Shown here: positions 44,501 to 53,168 of the stretch, in pieces
Layout: each line of letters begins with the position of its first letter
How positions within the stretch are numbered: position 1 is the stretch's first letter
NCBI RefSeq assembly: GCF_016785945.1
Contig: NZ_JAEMEF010000015.1
Location: 1-64,000, forward strand
DNA from: Olleya sediminilitoris
GTDB taxonomy: Bacteria; Bacteroidota; Bacteroidia; Flavobacteriales; Flavobacteriaceae
Length of the DNA: 64,000 nucleotides
Direction: 5' to 3'
Program-made: the position numbers and the translations under genes
Notes under the pieces: generated by a model
What the model saw: only the letters and a program-made list of their open reading frames with translations
Databases searched by the model: none
Told to the model about the DNA's origin: nothing

Positions 44501-44968
44501 ATCTAATTCGCCATTTAAAGCATCTCCAATAGCAAAATCAGACTGTTCTACCAAATCATTAATCATACCTTGTAATCCCATTGCACGACCATCGTCTGGA
44601 GAATAGATTCTAGCAATACCATAATCCATAAGTTCTTTAATTTCGGAAGGAAGGATTACTCCTCCTCCACCTCCAAAAATCTTTATATGCTCTGCACCTC
44701 TTTCTTTTAAAAGATCGTACATATATTTAAAATACTCGTTATGACCACCTTGATATGAAGTCAAACAAATTGCATTTGCATCTTCTTGAATAGCTGTATT
44801 TACAACCTCATCTACACTTCTATCATGTCCTAAATGGATCACCTCTACTCCTGTAGATTGAATGATACGACGCATGATATTTATCGAGGCATCGTGACCA
44901 TCAAATAATGCTGCTGCAGTTACAATTCTAACTTTATGTTTTGGCTTATATGGTGTTGCTTGTGTCAT
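41531..44968 (-). CDS. icmF: fused B12-dependent acyl-CoA mutase IcmF
   Basis: 1145 residues. N-terminal cobalamin-binding domain (DGHDASIN, lower ligand H25; [12 protein letters not shown]), then a MeaB/ArgK-like G-protein chaperone (GTGGAGKSS, about 203-211; NKFDKRGS), then the acyl-CoA mutase barrel ([71 protein letters not shown]). This order is that of IcmF, which isomerises isobutyryl-CoA and n-butyryl-CoA. Residues 471-498, between the GTPase and mutase parts, are encoded by an inserted palindromic repeat (43475-43558). Length exceeds the usual 1090-1120 by about that insert. Confidence 0.92.
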   Translation of the reverse strand: MTQATPYKPKHKVRIVTAAALFDGHDASINIMRRIIQSTGVEVIHLGHDRSVDEVVNTAIQEDANAICLTSYQGGHNEYFKYMYDLLKERGAEHIKIFGGGGGVILPSEIKELMDYGIARIYSPDDGRAMGLQGMINDLVEQSDFAIGDALNGELDILPTKNPKAIARVISSAENFPEVAKDTLDKIHNKNKASKTPVLGITGTGGAGKSSLVDELVRRFLIDFPEKTIGLVSVDPSKRKTGGALLGDRIRMNAINSPRVYMRSLATRQSNLALSKYVNEAVEVLKAAEYDLIILETSGIGQSDTEIIEHSDVSLYVMTPEFGAATQLEKIDMLDFADLVAINKFDKRGSLDALRDVKKQYMRNNNLWDTPQEELPVYGTIASQFNDPGMNTLYKAIMDKLVEKADSDLKSTFHISDEMSEKIFVIPPSRTRYLSEIAENNRAYDKTANTQVEVAQKLYGIYKTICSVMDVTSSAVEMSLIGKQGLDQDEILKQVQDDNKDFIKLLIAEFDRVKLNLDPYNWEVITGWDEKVNKYKNPIYTFKVRDKEIKIETHSESLSHLQIPRVALPKYQAWGDLLRWTLQENVPGEFPYTSGLYPFKRTGEDPARMFAGEGGPERTNRRFHYVSAGLPAKRLSTAFDSVTLYGNDPDLRPDIYGKIGNAGVSICCLDDAKKLYSGFDLANVMTSVSMTINGPAPMLLGFFMNAAIDQQCEFYIKENSLEKEVEAKIAKLYKDKERPTYNGDLPEGNNGLGLMLLGVTGDQVLPADVYAEIKKNTIAQVRGTVQADILKEDQAQNTCIFSTEFALRLMGDVQEYFIENNVRNFYSVSISGYHIAEAGANPITQLALTLSNGFTYVEYYLSRGMDINKFGPNLSFFFSNGIDPEYAVIGRVARKIWAKAMKHKYGANARAQMLKYHIQTSGRSLHAQEIDFNDIRTTLQALYAIYDNCNSLHTNAYDEAITTPTEESVRRAMAIQLIINKELGLNKNENPIQGSFIIEELTDLVEEAVLQEFDRITERGGVLGAMETMYQRSKIQEESLYYETLKHNGKFPIVGVNTFLSSKGSPTVIPAEVIRATEEEKQFQIKTLENLHKANDTKAMLKDLQHKAINNENIFEALMDVCKVCSLGEITSALFEVGGQYRRNM
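43475..43558. repeat. 84-bp palindromic repeat element inserted in the icmF coding sequence
   Basis: Ends GTCA...TGAC. It contains two hairpins: ATCCTGAA, loop of five, TTCAGGAT (perfect 8 bp) and CATTTCGA, CTGCGC, TCGATGTG. This text (GTCATCCTGAAC..., GACTGCGCTCGATGTGAC) is that of a dispersed intergenic repeat often met in flavobacterial genomes. Here it is exactly 28 codons long and in frame, adding residues 471-498 ([10 protein letters not shown] ... KQVQDD). Confidence 0.8.
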
Positions 44969-45111
44969 TCTTAAAATATAATCTGTTTTAGACTTGCAAT
45001 TTACGGAATATTCAAAAATATTGCTATATAATCTGTAATTATCTAAAAGTTAAAAGCAAAAATAATAGCCTTGTAATTTTAGACTAAATTAGTAGTCAAT
45101 ATGTTATCAAA

Positions 45112-45966
45112 ATGAAAAAACTTACTATACTTATAAATTGTGATGATCAATCAGGAATTATTGCAACAGTGACCAATTTTATTGCTAATAACAACGGTAA
45201 CATTGTATATATAGATCAACATGTAGACAGAGAACAAGACATATTTTTTATGCGTTTGGAAGGTGAATTTGAAACCGATCATTTTGATATAGATGCGTTT
45301 AAAAACAACTTTAAAATAAATCTAGCTGAACATTTTAAAATGAAATGGCGCATTTATGAAGCTAATAACAAACCTAAAATGGCATTGTTTGTATCCAAAT
45401 ACGACCACTGCTTGTATGATATATTAGGTCGTTATAATTCTGGTGAGTTAGATTTAGAAATTCCGTTTATTGTTAGTAACCATAATACTTTAAGACCTAT
45501 TGCAGATAGCTTTAACATTCCGTTTTACCATATTCCTGTTACAAAAGATACTAAAGCTGAAGCTGAGGATGCGCAATTAAAATTATGCAAAACTTTTGAT
45601 ATAGATTTTATAGTACTTGCACGTTACATGCAAATTGTATCTAGCAAAATTATAGACCAATATCCAAACAAGGTAATAAACATACATCACTCGTTTTTAC
45701 CTGCTTTTGTTGGTGCCAAACCTTATCATTCTGCTTACAAAAGAGGTGTGAAAATTATTGGAGCAACAAGTCATTATGTGACCGAGGAATTAGATGCTGG
45801 CCCAATTATTGAACAAGATGTAACACGAGTATCACATACACACGCCATAGAAGATTTAATTGCCAAAGGACGTGATCTGGAAAAAATAGTGTTGGCTAAT
45901 GCCATAAAGCTTCATCTTAAACGAAAAGTAATGGTGTTTAATAATAAGACTGTAATTTTTTCTTAA
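45112..45966 (+). CDS. purU: formyltetrahydrofolate deformylase PurU
   Basis: 284 residues. An N-terminal ACT domain (LTILINCDDQSGIIATVTNF) senses Gly/Met; the C-terminal formyl-hydrolase domain shows ALFVSKYDHCLYDILGRY, FIVSNHNTLRPIADSFNIPF, LARYMQIVSS and INIHHSFLPAFVGAKPYHSA, with GATSHYVTEELDAGPIIEQD for the catalytic Asn-His-Asp set. It hydrolyses 10-formyl-THF to formate and THF, supplying formate for purine synthesis and balancing one-carbon units. Divergent from icmF. Confidence 0.95.
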   Translation: MKKLTILINCDDQSGIIATVTNFIANNNGNIVYIDQHVDREQDIFFMRLEGEFETDHFDIDAFKNNFKINLAEHFKMKWRIYEANNKPKMALFVSKYDHCLYDILGRYNSGELDLEIPFIVSNHNTLRPIADSFNIPFYHIPVTKDTKAEAEDAQLKLCKTFDIDFIVLARYMQIVSSKIIDQYPNKVINIHHSFLPAFVGAKPYHSAYKRGVKIIGATSHYVTEELDAGPIIEQDVTRVSHTHAIEDLIAKGRDLEKIVLANAIKLHLKRKVMVFNNKTVIFS

Positions 45967-46091
45967 AACAATAAATGATACTTATTAGCAAGTATTTTCA
46001 TTTAAATTAAATTATAGTTAACATAAAACGCAGTTTTTGCATAAAAAAAACATCATAAGATTAAGTATATTTACACCATAAATTATAGAAC

Positions 46092-46793
46092 ATGAAAAAA
46101 ATATTGACCTTTATTATTATTTTAAATTTTACTGCTTGTGCAGAATTACAACAGGTTGTTAACCAATTACCACAATCTGGAAGTGTTAGCGATTTAGATA
46201 TTGCAGGCGGACTAAGACAAGCTTTGGACCTAGGTATTGACAAGCAAGTGACTAAACTAACCCAAACTGATGGTTTTTTTAAAAACGAATTAGTTAAAAT
46301 TTTACTTCCTGAAGAATTACAAAAAGTAGACAAAGCTTTACGTGATATTGGATTAAGTAATTTAGCTGATGAAGGATTAAAAGTGTTAAACAGAGCTGCA
46401 GAAGATGCAGTAGGTGAAGCTACACCAATATTTGTAAATGCTGTTAAAGAGATTACATTTACTGATGCTAAAAACATATTATTAGGTAATAATGATGCTG
46501 CAACACAATACCTAACAAGTAAAACACAAACTGCTTTATATGACAAATTTAATCCTGTGATTAAAGCCTCTTTTGACAAGGTTGGAGCAGATCAAATCTG
46601 GTCTAATCTAATTAACAAATACAACGCTATACCTTTTACAAGTAATGTAAATCCTGACTTAACAGATTATGTTACAAGTGAGGCTTTAAAAGGTGTTTAC
46701 ACAATGATAGCTGTTGAAGAGCAAGAAATAAGAACTAAAGTTGGATCTAGAACCACAGCTTTATTACAGAAAGTATTTGCTTTACAAGATTAA
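46092..46793 (+). CDS. DUF4197 exported protein
   Basis: 233 residues. Signal ending NFTAC, a probable lipoprotein (C16). The mature domain is helical: GGLRQALDLGIDKQVTKLTQ, DGFFKNELVKILLPEELQ, NRAAEDAVGEATPIFVNAVK, NILLGNNDAATQYLTSKTQ, and EGEQEIRTKVG-like TMIAVEEQEIRTKVGSRTT. All blocks match DUF4197 of Proteobacteria and Bacteroidota. Function unknown. Confidence 0.88.
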   Translation: MKKILTFIIILNFTACAELQQVVNQLPQSGSVSDLDIAGGLRQALDLGIDKQVTKLTQTDGFFKNELVKILLPEELQKVDKALRDIGLSNLADEGLKVLNRAAEDAVGEATPIFVNAVKEITFTDAKNILLGNNDAATQYLTSKTQTALYDKFNPVIKASFDKVGADQIWSNLINKYNAIPFTSNVNPDLTDYVTSEALKGVYTMIAVEEQEIRTKVGSRTTALLQKVFALQD

Positions 46794-46854
46794 TCTTTAA
46801 GTTAATCTTAGAATAATATTTACTTAACATTTAAACTAAACTTATGTAAGATAT

Positions 46855-46957
46855 TTGCAGCGTAAAAGAAAACTTCTCACAACTTTCTTTTACTGAGTTA
46901 GTTTAGTTAGTTAATAGAGTCTGTTTTTTTGAGAAAGGAATAGACTCTTTTATTTTT
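46855..46957 (+). ncRNA. candidate small RNA or leader with terminator
   Basis: A near-consensus -7 box (GATATTTG, about 46851-46858) is followed by a perfect 10-bp hairpin GTAAAAGAAA (46862-46871)/TTTCTTTTAC (46884-46893) and a terminator-like stem AGAGTCT (46916-46922)/AGACTCT (46942-46948) with a T-rich tail. No reading frame of note lies inside. The length would be about 100 bases. It could be an sRNA or an attenuator leader of the small gene at 47039. Confidence 0.4.
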
Positions 46958-47038
46958 TACGATATTTTATAATGAATTATTTTTTTTATTTAAATAAAAA
47001 AAGTAATTTAATTATCTGAAAATCAAACAACTAAACTA

Positions 47039-47236
47039 ATGACTCGTAGAGACTTACTACAACAACATCAAAACAAGCTAAACAAACGCTATAAACAGTT
47101 AGTTGAGCAAGCTTACAACTTACGTCAAACAGATCACGAAGCCAGTGATGTGTTTGCTTATAAAGCTATTAAAATTTTAGACAAACTAAATAGACTTAGT
47201 TATTTAGCCAGAGATGTTTCACAAACTGCCTCTTAA
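47039..47236 (+). CDS. small basic helical protein
   Basis: 65 residues, highly charged and helical (MTRRDLLQQHQNKLNKRYKQ, LVEQAYNLRQTDHEASDVFA, YKAIKILDKLNRLSYLARDV). No Cys, no membrane segment. A DNA/RNA-associated role is conceivable but not shown. The 3' end overlaps the convergent BtuF-like gene by 18 bases. Family not recognised. Confidence 0.55.
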   Translation: MTRRDLLQQHQNKLNKRYKQLVEQAYNLRQTDHEASDVFAYKAIKILDKLNRLSYLARDVSQTAS

Positions 47237-47998
47237 TTGTTTAAAATAATTAAACGCCAAAATCAATCTTGATCCATACCACGAAAAATATTCGCCATCT
47301 ACTAAAATTGTTTTTGTGTTTTTAAATTCGGTTTTATGCTTATCACTAAAAGGATAAGGCTCACTTGATAATAAAACTAAATCGGTTGACAGATTGTTAT
47401 TTAACTCTTCTATACTAACCTCTGGATAACGACTAAGGTTAGCATAAACGTTTTCAAATTTATTTAATTCTAATAAATAATTAATAAAAGTGCTATTTGC
47501 TGCAACCATCCAAGGATCTTTCCATATAAAGTAAGCCACTTTTAGCGTAGGTTTATCTTTTATATAGTTATTAAAATCTAATACATTAGCCTCTATTTTA
47601 GTTACAATAACTTTTGCTTGATCTATTTTATTGAATATTTGACCATACTGATTGACTACCTCAACACAATCTTTAATTGTAAAAATATCTGAAACATGAA
47701 CTTGACAAATGGATTGACAATCTTTAACAATGGCTTGCGTATTCTCTTCTTTATTACATAAAATCAAATCTGGTTTTAAAGCTTTAATTTTATCTAAATT
47801 AATCTGCTTTGTTCCGCCTACAATTTGTTTTTCTTTTTTTAAATGAATAGGATGCACACAAAACTTAGTCAAACCTACGATACTATCTTCTAAACCTAAA
47901 TCATATAACAATTCGGTTTGAGAAGGCACTAACGATATGATGCGTATTGGTGTAGCATCTATGTTAAGTGTATTACCTATTTGGTCTGTAAGTAGCAT
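47219..47998 (-). CDS. BtuF-like substrate-binding protein without signal peptide
   Basis: 259 residues. Helical-backbone metal-receptor fold (class III binding protein): RIISLVPSQTELLYDLGLED, FCVHPIHLKKEKQIVGGTK, LKPDLILCNKEENTQAIV, VAYFIWKDPWMVAANSTFIN, TILVDGEYFSWYGSR. These match the BtuF/cobalamin-binding-like and siderophore-binding proteins. The N terminus, however, lacks a signal sequence (MLLTDQIGNTLNID), so the protein should stay in the cytoplasm unless the start is misjudged; no upstream in-frame extension was seen. Ligand unknown. Confidence 0.78.
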   Translation of the reverse strand: MLLTDQIGNTLNIDATPIRIISLVPSQTELLYDLGLEDSIVGLTKFCVHPIHLKKEKQIVGGTKQINLDKIKALKPDLILCNKEENTQAIVKDCQSICQVHVSDIFTIKDCVEVVNQYGQIFNKIDQAKVIVTKIEANVLDFNNYIKDKPTLKVAYFIWKDPWMVAANSTFINYLLELNKFENVYANLSRYPEVSIEELNNNLSTDLVLLSSEPYPFSDKHKTEFKNTKTILVDGEYFSWYGSRLILAFNYFKQLRGSL

Positions 47999-48077
47999 TT
48001 AGTTTTGGCTTAAAATAATAGTGATTTTTTAATATGAGATATTAAAATAAATTTAGCATGACAAAACATGCAATTGT

Positions 48078-48896
48078 TTATTTACTATTTAAAATAACTT
48101 CCATTTGCTGTTGTAATTCTTTTGCTTTAGCTGCTGCTGCCTCAGCAAAATCATTATTATTAGAAGCATATATAATTCCTCTAGAAGAATTTATTAATAA
48201 GCCTACATTATCACTAATACCATATTTACAAACGTCTTGAAGATTTCCGCCTTGAGCTCCAACACCTGGAACTAACAAAAAACTATTAGGACTAATTTTT
48301 CTAATATCAGTAAAGTATTCGGCTTTTGTAGCGCCAACTACGTACATTAGGTTTTCGCTATTTTCCCAAGATTTGGACGTTTCTAAAACGTGTTTGTACA
48401 ACTCTTTTCCTTCAACCGTTTTAGTCTGAAAATCAAAAGCACCTTGATTAGACGTTAGTGCTAACATAATAGTATGTTTGTCTTTAAAAGCTAAAAACGG
48501 TTCTACCGAATCTTTACCCATATAAGGAGCTACAGTTACACTATCAAATGCTAAATCTTCAAAAAAAGCTTTGGCATACATTGTACTTGTATTACCAATA
48601 TCACCACGTTTAGCATCTGCAATTGTAAAAATATCCGGATGGTTTGTGTTTAGATAATTAATCGTTTTCTCTAATGCTTTCCAACCTTTTAAACCATAGG
48701 CTTCATAAAAAGCTGTATTTGGTTTATAGGCAACACATAAATGGTGAGTGGCATCTATTATTGCTTTATTAAACTCGAAAATAGGATCTTCGGTTTGTAA
48801 TAAATGTTCCGGAATTTTATTTAAGTCGACGTCTAATCCAATACATAAAAAAGACTTCTTTTTAATAATTTGTGCTGTTAGTTGTTGTGTTGTCAT
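48078..48896 (-). CDS. pyrF: orotidine-5'-phosphate decarboxylase (type 2)
   Basis: 272 residues. The catalytic DxKxxD is in [37 protein letters not shown] and [20 protein letters not shown], with [15 protein letters not shown], are as in the type 2 (archaeal/mycobacterial-like, PyrF2) subfamily with the inserted phosphate-binding segments. It makes UMP from OMP, the last step of pyrimidine synthesis. It starts four bases before the stop of the upstream lipoprotein gene, so they are co-transcribed with prfA further up. Confidence 0.95.
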   Translation of the reverse strand: MTTQQLTAQIIKKKSFLCIGLDVDLNKIPEHLLQTEDPIFEFNKAIIDATHHLCVAYKPNTAFYEAYGLKGWKALEKTINYLNTNHPDIFTIADAKRGDIGNTSTMYAKAFFEDLAFDSVTVAPYMGKDSVEPFLAFKDKHTIMLALTSNQGAFDFQTKTVEGKELYKHVLETSKSWENSENLMYVVGATKAEYFTDIRKISPNSFLLVPGVGAQGGNLQDVCKYGISDNVGLLINSSRGIIYASNNNDFAEAAAAKAKELQQQMEVILNSK

Positions 48897-48899
48897 TGC

Positions 48900-49454
48900 T
48901 TAATTTAAATAAAAAGAAATACTAAAAATAGTAGATTCTTTTTCTGTTTCGTAATCAAAAGTATACATTTCATATATTTTAGAATCCATAAAATTACCAT
49001 ATAAACCATTTTCGGTTTTTGTAAACGTCATCTTATCTTCTATTATACATTTTTTAATAACCTCATTTTCAAAATCTTCATTTAATATTGAAGTGATCCA
49101 AATTATTTTATCTAATATGTATTCTTTATTTGCTTCAAATTTCAACTTTCTGTCATATCTGAATTCAGCAGATAATAAAAAATGATCGCATCCACCTCTA
49201 GTTATGGTCAAAAACCAATGTTCGTTTAAAATTATTTCAGCTGATTTAGTTTCATCATGCCATACATAATCCTCTAACTCTTTTTTATCTTTTAAAAAAG
49301 CATCCGTTTGTGTAGTCTGGTCAAAAACACATTCTTGATCTACTATACTATTATGAGCTATAAATTGTGTACCTATTTTAAAATCATTAATCACATTCTC
49401 TTTTTTACAAGAAAACATAAAAATTAGAAACATGAATATAAATAGCTTTTTCAT
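48900..49454 (-). CDS. lipoprotein of unknown function
   Basis: 184 residues with a lipoprotein signal ending IFMFSC16. The rest has acidic and aromatic strands (GTQFIAHNSIVDQECVFDQT, YVWHDETKSAEIILNEHWFL, TITRGGCDHFLLSAEFRYD) without a recognised motif. It is encoded between prfA and pyrF in a minus-strand run, three bases before pyrF. A terminator (49484-49508) separates it from prfA. Confidence 0.7.
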   Translation of the reverse strand: MKKLFIFMFLIFMFSCKKENVINDFKIGTQFIAHNSIVDQECVFDQTTQTDAFLKDKKELEDYVWHDETKSAEIILNEHWFLTITRGGCDHFLLSAEFRYDRKLKFEANKEYILDKIIWITSILNEDFENEVIKKCIIEDKMTFTKTENGLYGNFMDSKIYEMYTFDYETEKESTIFSISFYLN

Positions 49455-49483
49455 TTTAAAAATTTTAGGATAAACTAGCCTTT

Positions 49484-49508
49484 AAAAAAAGCCTCAATTA
49501 AGAGGCTT
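49484..49508 (-). terminator. intrinsic terminator after prfA
   Basis: On the minus strand AAGCCTC, loop of six, GAGGCTT then a run of T. Confidence 0.78.
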
Positions 49509-49512
49509 GTTA

Positions 49513-50589
49513 TTAAATATGTTCGTCGCTAGCTTTTAACTTTTCGGTATTATCAGCTAATTGTAATTCGTCAATAATTTTTTGGATATCTCCATTTACA
49601 ATATTGGATAGATCATACAGTGTTAATCCAATTCTGTGATCGGTTACACGACCTTGTGGATAATTGTATGTTCTAATTTTTGCACTTCTATCTCCAGAGG
49701 TAACCATTGTACCACGTAAAGCTGCATCTTCTTCCATTTTTTTAGCCAACTCTAAATCATACAATCTAGAACGTAATACTTTAAAGGCTTTTTCTTTGTT
49801 TTTATGCTGAGATTTTTGGTCTTGACATTGTGCTACCAAACCTGTCGGAACGTGTGTTAAACGTACTGCTGAGTAGGTTGTGTTTACCGACTGTCCTCCA
49901 GGTCCTGATGAACAGAAAAAATCTATACGTACATCTTTTGGATTGATTTCTACATCAAACTCTTCTGCTTCCGGAAATACCATAACGGTTGCTGCACTTG
50001 TGTGCACACGACCTTGAGTTTCGGTTTGAGGGACACGCTGTACACGATGCACACCTGCTTCAAATTTTAAAGTACCATAAACATCTTCACCTGAAACTTC
50101 AAATTGGATTTCTTTAAAACCACCATTTGTACCTTCACTATAATCTACGGTATCTACTTTCCAGCCTCTACCTTCACAGTATTTGGTATACATTCTAAAT
50201 AAATCTCCTGCAAAGATACTAGCTTCATCACCACCTGTTCCAGCACGAAGCTCGACTACCGCATTTTTAGAATCTTGTGGATCTTTAGGGATTAACAACA
50301 CTCTAATTTCTTCTTCTAATTTAGGAATACCTTCTTTAGCTTCGTCATATTGCATTTTAGCCATATCTACCATTTCGGCATCACTACCATCTGCAATAAT
50401 TTCTTCTGCTTCTTTAAGGTTATCTGTAAACTCGATATATTGCTCACGCTTATCCATTAAAAGTCGTAAGTCTTTGTATTCTTTATTTAGCTCGACATAA
50501 CGCTTTTGATCCATGATAATATCTGGTTGGATAATTAAATCACTAACCTCGTCAAAACGTTGTTTTACTATTTGTAATTTCTCTAACAT
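49513..50589 (-). CDS. prfA: peptide chain release factor 1
   Basis: 358 residues from [14 protein letters not shown] (ATG at 50589); eight upstream codons would extend it without family support. The GGQ motif that triggers peptide release is at residues 231-233 ([20 protein letters not shown]). The stop-codon-recognition motif of RF1 is PQT ([19 protein letters not shown]), a PxT like the usual PAT. Recognises UAA and UAG. First gene of a minus-strand run with the lipoprotein and pyrF. Confidence 0.95.
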   Translation of the reverse strand: MLEKLQIVKQRFDEVSDLIIQPDIIMDQKRYVELNKEYKDLRLLMDKREQYIEFTDNLKEAEEIIADGSDAEMVDMAKMQYDEAKEGIPKLEEEIRVLLIPKDPQDSKNAVVELRAGTGGDEASIFAGDLFRMYTKYCEGRGWKVDTVDYSEGTNGGFKEIQFEVSGEDVYGTLKFEAGVHRVQRVPQTETQGRVHTSAATVMVFPEAEEFDVEINPKDVRIDFFCSSGPGGQSVNTTYSAVRLTHVPTGLVAQCQDQKSQHKNKEKAFKVLRSRLYDLELAKKMEEDAALRGTMVTSGDRSAKIRTYNYPQGRVTDHRIGLTLYDLSNIVNGDIQKIIDELQLADNTEKLKASDEHI

Positions 50590-50695
50590 CTTCTTCTTAA
50601 AATTGTGAAACAAAAATACGATAATTAATGAACTAGCAATACTTTTATATACAAACTATAAGCATCTTAATAAAAATTATTGAGGATAAAAGCTA

Positions 50696-51388
50696 TTATT
50701 TTTTTGAAGTTTTAATAACTTTAGTTGTGCATTTTTCGGCATATTTAATAAGAAAAATCAATCCAAAAACATAAAAAGTTCTGTCTATATATTGAAACAG
50801 AGAAAAATCAAAATAATAACCCACTAAAGCACATAAATCTGCAAATGCTAAAGCAAAAATAAAGAAAGCTCCAAATAAGGATTTACCAGTAGTCTGATTA
50901 AAATTATTGTTTCCTGCATAAAAACAAGCTGCAATAAGCACTAGACCATGGACATAAACATTATACTCTTTTATAACTGTAAAACTTGAAGTATTATAAA
51001 CGTAATTGGTTACTAAATGCAATCCAAATAAATTAATTAAACCTAAGATTACAAAAACAGCTACTGCAATTTTATCTGACGCTTTATGATCATACAACTT
51101 CTTGAAGTGATTTAACACTAGTAAATAACCTGCAACTCTTGACAAACTTGTTAATAGTTCATACAAAGGGGTTTCGTAAAAAAACAAAAACACATCTGCC
51201 AATAAAAAAAACAAGAATATATACAACACAAACCTGTTAGCTTTATTTCTAATATTTAAGTAAAATCCAAAACAAATTAAAGTGATAATTATTCTAATAA
51301 TCCTACTATAAAACAGTGGATACATAAAAATAATACAGTAATTTACTAATAGTATAGCAGCTAATAAATAGAATTGTTTTTTACCCAA
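50696..51388 (-). CDS. multi-pass membrane protein, YhhN/lysoplasmalogenase-like
   Basis: 230 residues with about eight transmembrane helices. The acidic motif in the fourth helix region (YIFLFFLLADVFLFFYETPL) and the ALAFADLCALVGYYFDF region recall YhhN-type lysoplasmalogenases (TMEM86), but similarity is weak. It is a paralog of the product of 52448-53134, which shows the same helix order and a corresponding FVFTDLCGFIANF motif. The genes flank a small ABC unit in opposite orientation. Function not established. Confidence 0.65.
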   Translation of the reverse strand: MGKKQFYLLAAILLVNYCIIFMYPLFYSRIIRIIITLICFGFYLNIRNKANRFVLYIFLFFLLADVFLFFYETPLYELLTSLSRVAGYLLVLNHFKKLYDHKASDKIAVAVFVILGLINLFGLHLVTNYVYNTSSFTVIKEYNVYVHGLVLIAACFYAGNNNFNQTTGKSLFGAFFIFALAFADLCALVGYYFDFSLFQYIDRTFYVFGLIFLIKYAEKCTTKVIKTSKK

Positions 51389-51486
51389 ATGACAACTAAC
51401 TTTATTTAAAATTTTAACAACTGTTAAATTATATATTCATAAGCAATTATACTATAAATATATCATTATTCGTTATTGATAAGCAT

Positions 51487-51780
51487 ATGATAAGTCAATT
51501 ATTCGCTATACTACACTATTATCGCACGTTTGCCACGTGGTCTATTGCTATTAATATTTTATTATTAGTTTTTGGAAGTCTAAATATATTAGTCGCTTTA
51601 ATAACTAAATTATTTTTGATAGTCTTACTTTGGTATATTGTTAACCAGACTGAAGCCAAGCAAAAACTGACCTTTTATAAAAATTTAGGAGTATCTGACT
51701 TTAAATTATTTGGTATTGTATATTGTATTGACGCCATTATTACAGTAGTATTTTTAAGTTTAATTAACCAATTTATTTAA
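51487..51780 (+). CDS. small membrane protein, partner of the ABC ATPase
   Basis: 97 residues, three hydrophobic segments (about 20-37, 38-52, 75-95). It reads FGSLNILVALITKLFLIVLL and KNLGVSDFKLFGIVYCIDAI; the FYKNLGVSDFKLFG stretch resembles the EAA-like coupling loop of ABC permeases. It may thus be a miniature permease. The ATPase gene starts seven bases downstream. Function unknown. Confidence 0.6.
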   Translation: MISQLFAILHYYRTFATWSIAINILLLVFGSLNILVALITKLFLIVLLWYIVNQTEAKQKLTFYKNLGVSDFKLFGIVYCIDAIITVVFLSLINQFI

Positions 51781-51786
51781 ACCATT

Positions 51787-52446
51787 TTGATTTTTGAAAT
51801 CGATAGTGTAGAACTTTATTTTAAAGAAAAAACAATCCTTAACGGGATTTATTTAAAAACTGAGACAGGTAAAACCACTAGCCTTTTAGGTCGAAATGGC
51901 TCTGGCAAAAGCTGTGTTTTAAATATTGCTTTTGGTACGCTTATCGCGAAATACAGCCACATTAGACTAAACAACAAACCATTAAAAAAACCTTTATACC
52001 AAACCCAGTTAGCTAGTTTTTTACCACAATACCATTTTACACCAAACCAAGTAAAAGTTAGTGTTTTGTTTAAATTATTTAATGTTAAATGGAAGGATTT
52101 TATAGTAGAATTTCCTGAACTTACTAAATACAAACAGTATAAAATAAACACATTATCAGGAGGAGAAAGACGTCTTATTGAAATTTATTTAATATTAAAA
52201 AAGAATGCCAAAATTATATTATTAGACGAACCATTTAATGGCATCTCTCCTTTATATATTGATAAAATTAAATTATTGATTGAAATTAAAAAAAAACATA
52301 AAGCCATTATTTTAACAGACCATAGATATCAAGATGTTATTGCTATTTCTGATACAATTTACTTAATTAAAAACGGCTGTTCTAAACTAATTAATAATCT
52401 TACAGAATTAGAAGATTATAACTATTTACTTCAAGGAAGCTTATAG
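51787..52446 (+). CDS. ABC transporter ATP-binding protein
   Basis: 219 residues. Walker A GRNGSGKS (about 35-42), Q-loop FLPQYH, signature LSGGERRLIEIY, Walker B IILLDEP, and the switch His in ILTDHRY are all present. No ATG is available near the start; TTG at 51787 is used, seven bases after the small membrane gene, and the two are clearly coupled. With a 97-residue membrane partner this would make an unusually small transporter. Substrate unknown. Confidence 0.85.
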   Translation: MIFEIDSVELYFKEKTILNGIYLKTETGKTTSLLGRNGSGKSCVLNIAFGTLIAKYSHIRLNNKPLKKPLYQTQLASFLPQYHFTPNQVKVSVLFKLFNVKWKDFIVEFPELTKYKQYKINTLSGGERRLIEIYLILKKNAKIILLDEPFNGISPLYIDKIKLLIEIKKKHKAIILTDHRYQDVIAISDTIYLIKNGCSKLINNLTELEDYNYLLQGSL

Positions 52447-52447
52447 C

Positions 52448-53134
52448 TTAAGAGACTTTAATTCTATCTTTTATTTGATCAAAAAACAGGTATTGACTTA
52501 AAAAGAAAAAACCTAATAAATACAGTAGTCTTTCTCCGTAATAAAAACTAGGCACCTCTATAAAATTAGCTATAAACCCACATAAGTCTGTAAACACAAA
52601 CAAAAAGGTAAAAATTATAATATAAACTGCTTTAGAAGACTCTGTACAAAAATAATATTTAGCAGCTAGAGCTGCAGCCACAACACAAAAAAACCAATAT
52701 ACTTGAATAGAGAGAAGTTGACTAGCAGTCATTCCTCCAGATACACCAGAAACTGTGATATAACCAATAAGTAAATTTATAATCATAACAATTATAAATA
52801 AAACAGATAATGAATTACCTAATTTTTTAGTCTTCATTTTTTTATAAAGACTAAAACAAAGCAAACCAAATGCTAGTGTTTTAACAACAGAATACGCTTC
52901 TATAATATATGGTGAGTTATAGTACAAATCTAAAGCATCTGCTATAAATAATAGACTGGTAAATGCAATAAACAACTTGTCTTTAACATCAAAATTAAAA
53001 AACATAAACAAAAATAAACCACTTGAAATTAACCTTACTATTTGACTATTAAAAAACTCAAGACAAATTAGTGCTACTATGTTTATAATAGCAAGCGTAA
53101 GCGTAAAGATTTTTATGTTTTGTTGTTTATACAA
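52448..53134 (-). CDS. multi-pass membrane protein, paralog of 50696-51388
   Basis: 228 residues, about eight transmembrane helices (e.g. SSGLFLFMFFNFDVKDKLFI, LLFIADALDLYYNSPYIIEA, FVFTDLCGFIANFIEVPSFY). The Asp-containing helices match those of the paralog upstream of the ABC unit. Convergent with the ABC ATPase gene, one base apart. Lysoplasmalogenase-like is a suggestion only. Confidence 0.65.
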   Translation of the reverse strand: MYKQQNIKIFTLTLAIINIVALICLEFFNSQIVRLISSGLFLFMFFNFDVKDKLFIAFTSLLFIADALDLYYNSPYIIEAYSVVKTLAFGLLCFSLYKKMKTKKLGNSLSVLFIIVMIINLLIGYITVSGVSGGMTASQLLSIQVYWFFCVVAAALAAKYYFCTESSKAVYIIIFTFLFVFTDLCGFIANFIEVPSFYYGERLLYLLGFFFLSQYLFFDQIKDRIKVS

Positions 53135-53168
53135 GATTATTGATCAAGGCTTCTTATAAATATAAGAA

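Noticed and set aside
44969-45111. Cobalamin riboswitch at icmF
   Set aside because: The gap to the divergent purU gene is about 140 bases and lacks a B12-box-like sequence or terminator.
46061-46579. Antisense 172-codon frame across the DUF4197 gene
   Set aside because: The plus-strand frame has a signal peptide and family blocks; the antisense frame is a shadow with low-complexity Ser/Leu content.
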